Below are positions 13,813 through 16,571 of a stretch of DNA of 16,571 bases, piece after piece. A program made the translations under genes and the position numbers. Source of the DNA: Pseudoselenomonas ruminantium (GTDB lineage: Bacteria > Bacillota > Negativicutes > Selenomonadales > Selenomonadaceae); assembly GCA_002448495.1 (NCBI GenBank), contig DJYL01000064.1:1-16571 (forward strand), given 5' to 3'. Below the pieces are notes generated by a model, which had not been told where the DNA came from, searched no databases, and worked only from the letters and a program-made list of their open reading frames with translations. Positions within the stretch are counted from its first letter, which is position 1. Each line of letters starts with the position of its first letter.

Positions 13813-15396
13813 TCATATGCTCCACTTTTCAATTGCACAAGTGTGTGTTCTAGTCGATTTGTCATAATTTACACCAACCAAGAGAATTTTTCCTGTATAA
13901 TTTGTCAGCGCCTTGACATATTCCTTATCCTTAATCTGCTCTATGGCAGTCTTGGCCGAGTTATCCCACTTCAGCTCAACAATCAGAGCTGGTGTATCCG
14001 CATAGGTGGGACGGGGTATAAACACCATATCCGCAAATCCTTTTCCTGTAGGGAACTCACGCACCATAAGATACTTCTGTCGTGCCGTGTAATAGGCCAG
14101 CGAAATTGTGTACGCCAAGGCATTTTCATCATTGTACTGAAGATGACTGGTTTCCAAATGCGCAGCCTCAATGCCTTTGGCAACAGTTTCTGCATCAGCC
14201 TGCAAAGTAGCTTCCAGTAAATTCTCAGAATCCGCTACGGTTCTGGCTATAATCCCCCAGCCACCATCACGAATAGCATCAGCATATACCTTGCGTATTT
14301 CCTGATTGGGAATGAAAATCTTCTTCGTCTTTAAGTTATACCCCAGATACCCAAGATGAACCAAAAGTGCCAATACATCATCCTTGCTCTTCAAGTCAGT
14401 CATGTTGCCAATGAACGTACCTGTGTCAATTGTGATACTTTCCCCGGACATAAGCGCAATAATACTATCTCTGAGTCCGTCAAGATTCAAATCAATATAT
14501 ATTTTCAGTGCCTCAAAAGTCTCGGTCTGATTCCAATAGGTATCAAAAACCCCACTTTCAATGGCACAAACAACGGAACGAGGGTTATAGACTTCATCAA
14601 TATTATATATAGGGAAGGAATAACCATCATACCATACCTTGCATTCCTCATAATCCCTTCCATACTTGTGACAAAGCTCACGAACCTCCTCACTCGTAAA
14701 GCCTACATACGATGCAAGTTTCCAAGGATTTTCCATCGAAAACTCGGAAAACATATTCAGTGCTGAATGCGTACCATACTTCTTGATAGGCAGAATCCCC
14801 GTCATATAAGCTAAACCGATATATGTTTTGTCCTTGAGCAATGTTCTCAGGAAATCAAGATACAGACGTTGAGCTTCCTCATGCTCTTTGAATTCACGGA
14901 ACACACAATCCCACTCATCTATGACGATAACAAAACGTCTCTTTGTATTCTGGTAAACATCCGCTAATGTGCGGACAATACTGGTCTTGTCAAAATAATC
15001 AAAGTCAGGATATTCCTTAAGTAAATCCCATAAAACAGAACGTTCCAACAATGAAAGCATTTCTGCTACCGTTTTCGAGGCACTCAGAAAATCCTGCATA
15101 TTAAGCTGGATTACATCGTACTTTCCTGCAAAATCCACAAAGGATTCTGTGTTCATAATGGATAGCCCCTCGAAAATTCGCTTCGCATCCGAATTCCGGG
15201 AATAATATGCGGAAACCATATTCGCTGCTATGGACTTGCCAAAGCGCCTGGGGCGACTGACGCAGACAAAACGCTGTTCTTTTCCTATAACAGAGTTAAG
15301 ATATACCAACATACCAGTCTTATCTACATAGATATCCGATTGCGCAGCAATCTCAAAAGCCTCGCCATCAGGATTCAGATAAATCCCCAAGTTCAT
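13813..15396 (-). CDS. AAA-ATPase-like protein with C-terminal PD-(D/E)XK nuclease domain (DUF1703 family)
   Basis: A 527-residue protein with the AAA-ATPase_like (PF09820) plus DUF1703 (PF08011) layout. A modified Walker A, RPRRFGKS (48-55), is typical of the family. Walker B is FVIVIDEWD (155-163). The middle part (about 165-380) holds family-typical stretches such as GLAYMTGILPIKKYG and VWYDGYSF. The C-terminal nuclease motif has D456 (GFADMVF), E474-x-K476 (IVELKW) and the following QIKDKEY helix (487-493). All key residues are present, so the enzyme looks intact. These proteins occur in many copies in some gut anaerobes. Their role is unknown, with mobile-element or defence links suggested by context only. 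AAGGAGG lies 3 nt before the ATG at 15396, a tight spacing. It diverges from the IS200/IS605 element, and its leader contains the 15414-15456 hairpin. Confidence 0.88.
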   Translation of the reverse strand: MNLGIYLNPDGEAFEIAAQSDIYVDKTGMLVYLNSVIGKEQRFVCVSRPRRFGKSIAANMVSAYYSRNSDAKRIFEGLSIMNTESFVDFAGKYDVIQLNMQDFLSASKTVAEMLSLLERSVLWDLLKEYPDFDYFDKTSIVRTLADVYQNTKRRFVIVIDEWDCVFREFKEHEEAQRLYLDFLRTLLKDKTYIGLAYMTGILPIKKYGTHSALNMFSEFSMENPWKLASYVGFTSEEVRELCHKYGRDYEECKVWYDGYSFPIYNIDEVYNPRSVVCAIESGVFDTYWNQTETFEALKIYIDLNLDGLRDSIIALMSGESITIDTGTFIGNMTDLKSKDDVLALLVHLGYLGYNLKTKKIFIPNQEIRKVYADAIRDGGWGIIARTVADSENLLEATLQADAETVAKGIEAAHLETSHLQYNDENALAYTISLAYYTARQKYLMVREFPTGKGFADMVFIPRPTYADTPALIVELKWDNSAKTAIEQIKDKEYVKALTNYTGKILLVGVNYDKSTRTHTCAIEKWSI

Positions 15397-15413
15397 CTAC
15401 CTCCTTATCCAAA

Positions 15414-15456
15414 ACGCCGTAACCCCCCTAACTTTAGTTATGGGGATATAAGGCGT
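15414..15456. repeat. Compound hairpin upstream of the DUF1703 gene and IS element
   Basis: Outer stem ACGCC (15414-15418) / GGCGT (15452-15456), then CCCC (15424-15427) / GGGG (15442-15445) and TAAC (15429-15432) / GTTA (15437-15440) around a TTTA loop. Hairpins of the CCCC-TAAC-TTTA-GTTA-GGGG kind are common at ends of IS200/IS605 elements. It may be part of the left end, or a leftover end of an earlier copy. Confidence 0.5.
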
Positions 15457-15510
15457 GTCCACCGAATTTACGTAAGTAATTGAAGGTGGACAATTACTTT
15501 TTAACTTGTG

Positions 15511-15539
15511 TTGTATTAGCTTTCTTAAAGTTGTATAAT
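15511..15539 (+). promoter_or_regulatory. tnpA promoter
   Basis: -35 TTGTAT (15511-15516), a 17-nt spacer and -10 TATAAT (15534-15539). The ATG of tnpA starts 7 nt after the -10, at or next to the expected transcription start. No Shine-Dalgarno sequence lies between. Confidence 0.65.
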
Positions 15540-15545
15540 ACAAAT

Positions 15546-15956
15546 ATGGGAGAAATAAAATATCATTCAAGCCACAATATCGTATATTCATGTAAGTACC
15601 ATATCGTGTTCTGTCCCAAGTACCGCAGAAAAGTGTTGGTCAATGGCGTTGACACCAGACTAAAGGAGCTGGTCAAGTCAATCTGTGAAGAAATCCAAGT
15701 CGATGTAATCGAAATGGAAATCATGCCAGACCATGTGCATCTTCTACTGGAGGTTCACCCGCAGTTCGGTGTTCACAAAGCCGTAAAGACTATCAAGGGC
15801 AAGACTTCTCGTATCTTGAGGCAGGAATTTCCATGGCTGACAACTAAACTGCCTAGCCTATGGACAAACAGCTATTTTTGCTCCACTGTCGGTGGTGCTC
15901 CGCTTAACATCGTGAAGCAGTATATCGAGAGCCAAAAAACATCGCAAAGGAAGTGA
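15546..15956 (+). CDS. tnpA: IS200-type Y1 HUH transposase TnpA
   Basis: A 136-residue single-strand DNA transposase (Y1_Tnp, PF01797) that cuts and rejoins element ends through a covalent phosphotyrosine. The HUH motif is H63-V-H65 (PDHVHLLL) and the nucleophile is Y126 (VKQYIESQ). The WTNSYFCSTVGG segment before the last helix is characteristic. Size is slightly below the usual 140-150 residues. The start is the first ATG of the domain (MGEIKYHSSHNIVYSCKYHI). No ribosome binding site precedes it and the promoter -10 ends 7 nt upstream, so the mRNA may be leaderless. All catalytic residues are present and the frame is intact, so it may be active. Confidence 0.93.
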   Translation: MGEIKYHSSHNIVYSCKYHIVFCPKYRRKVLVNGVDTRLKELVKSICEEIQVDVIEMEIMPDHVHLLLEVHPQFGVHKAVKTIKGKTSRILRQEFPWLTTKLPSLWTNSYFCSTVGGAPLNIVKQYIESQKTSQRK

Positions 15957-15960
15957 GAAA

Positions 15961-16571
15961 ATGGACAAGTACACAATGGGCTTCAAATTCAGAATATATC
16001 CGAACCATGCCCAGCAAGAACTAATTAACCGTACTCTGGGCTGTTGCCGATTTGTGTTCAATCATTTTCTCGCCATCCGTAGAGATGAATGGACTGCAAA
16101 CCATAAGTCTGTAACCTACAATCAGACCAGTGCCATGCTGACGGACTTGAAAAGGTATGAAGAGTATAGCTGGCTGAAAGAGGTAGACAGCATGGCATTA
16201 CAGGAGTCTTTGAAGAATCTCGACACAGCATACCAGAATTTCTTCAAACACCAAGCAAAATACCCACGCTTCAAATCCAAGCATAACCATAGCCAGTCCT
16301 ACCGCACCAGGAATCAGAGCAAAGGCGTCCGTATCGTAGGGAATCGAATTAAACTGCCAAAAATCGGAGCTGTGAAAATCAAGCAGAGCCGTGAATTTGA
16401 CGGGCGAATCCTCAATGCTACGGTCAGCCGTAATGCTTCTGGCAAATATTTTGTGTCTTTGTGTGTAGAATTGGACAGGGGAAGTTTGCTCAAGACCAAT
16501 GACGGCGGAGAAATAGGCATTGACGTAGGTTTAAAGGAGTTCTATTCAGACAGCAATGGAAATACTGTTGC
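15961..16571 (+). CDS. tnpB: TnpB (OrfB) RNA-guided nuclease of IS200/IS605, partial
   Basis: The first 203 codons of TnpB, cut by the window end. The N-terminal helix-turn-helix/WED part has the usual FKFRIYPNHAQQELINRTLG opening. The middle contains KYPRFKSKH, and the RuvC-I motif IGIDVGLKEF with catalytic D188 is visible just before the end. In this family TnpB is an RNA-guided DNA endonuclease that favours retention of the element. The other RuvC residues, zinc ribbon and guide RNA lie beyond the window. AAGGA lies about 10 nt before the ATG, which follows the tnpA stop by 4 nt, so the two genes are co-transcribed and perhaps translationally coupled. The visible frame has no stop codons. 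Confidence 0.93.
   Translation, partial: MDKYTMGFKFRIYPNHAQQELINRTLGCCRFVFNHFLAIRRDEWTANHKSVTYNQTSAMLTDLKRYEEYSWLKEVDSMALQESLKNLDTAYQNFFKHQAKYPRFKSKHNHSQSYRTRNQSKGVRIVGNRIKLPKIGAVKIKQSREFDGRILNATVSRNASGKYFVSLCVELDRGSLLKTNDGGEIGIDVGLKEFYSDSNGNTV

Larger units (their letters stand above)
15468..16571 (+). mobile_element. IS200/IS605-family element, 5' part (runs off the window)
   Basis: Contains tnpA and the beginning of tnpB in the same direction, 4 nt apart. A plausible left end is TTAC (15468-15471) followed by GTAA and a perfect hairpin GTAATTG (15476-15482) / CAATTAC (15491-15497). Elements of this family are cut next to a short target such as TTAC and carry subterminal hairpins bound by TnpA. 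The exact boundary is inferred, and an alternative stem (15456-15463 with 15485-15492) overlaps it. The right end and any guide RNA region lie outside the window. Confidence 0.6.

Noticed and set aside
15424..15497. Clustered short inverted repeats as a possible CRISPR array
   Set aside because: The repeats are single hairpins, not evenly spaced direct repeats with spacers. No CRISPR array was seen anywhere in the window.

Overview
The window looks like a chromosomal segment of a Bacillota species. A diderm Negativicutes relative of Selenomonas, Megamonas or Mitsuokella is my best guess. This rests on strong AGGAGG ribosome binding sites, sigma-A type promoters, and the mix of a DUF1858 redox protein, a YvyF-type flagellar zinc-ribbon protein and an HlyD adaptor. 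No rRNA or other marker gene proves it.

Region 1 (1-3060) holds housekeeping and envelope genes: a membrane-anchored polysaccharide deacetylase, a DUF1858 CxxC protein with its own promoter and terminator, an exported AmpD-like amidase, an Rrf2 repressor and a small cupin. The Rrf2 and cupin promoters share an RTTGTRAT-N7-MTTACAAK-like site, which suggests a small autoregulated circuit.

Region 2 (3060-3800) is decaying DNA: the C-terminal end of a P1B-type metal ATPase, then an EamA transporter with a large internal deletion and frameshift.

Region 3 (3800-7260) has a small coiled-coil protein, a secreted beta-helix-like protein preceded by a perfect inverted repeat, and enolase. The last two converge on one bidirectional terminator.

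Region 4 (7260-10745) is a MarR-controlled unit on the minus strand: marR, hlyD-type adaptor, ABC-2 permease and a universal stress protein gene carrying a 1-nt frameshift. Near-identical 18-bp palindromes sit at the marR and hlyD promoters. No ABC ATPase gene is present.

Region 5 (10745-13800) is an accessory patchwork: a flagellar-type zinc-ribbon protein, a 106-nt MITE-like hairpin element, a Sel1-repeat fragment, a PPP-family phosphatase flanked by two paralogous small ORFs (one interrupted by an in-frame TAG), and probable transposase debris.

Region 6 (13800-16571) has an AAA-ATPase/PD-(D/E)XK (DUF1703) protein diverging from an IS200/IS605 element with tnpA and the 5' part of tnpB, which runs off the window. 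The tnpA start codon lies at the predicted transcription start, so its mRNA may be leaderless.

I did not find a clearly new multi-gene system. The best leads are the Rrf2 operator set, the interrupted paralog pair around the phosphatase, the MITE, and the ATPase-less MarR efflux unit.
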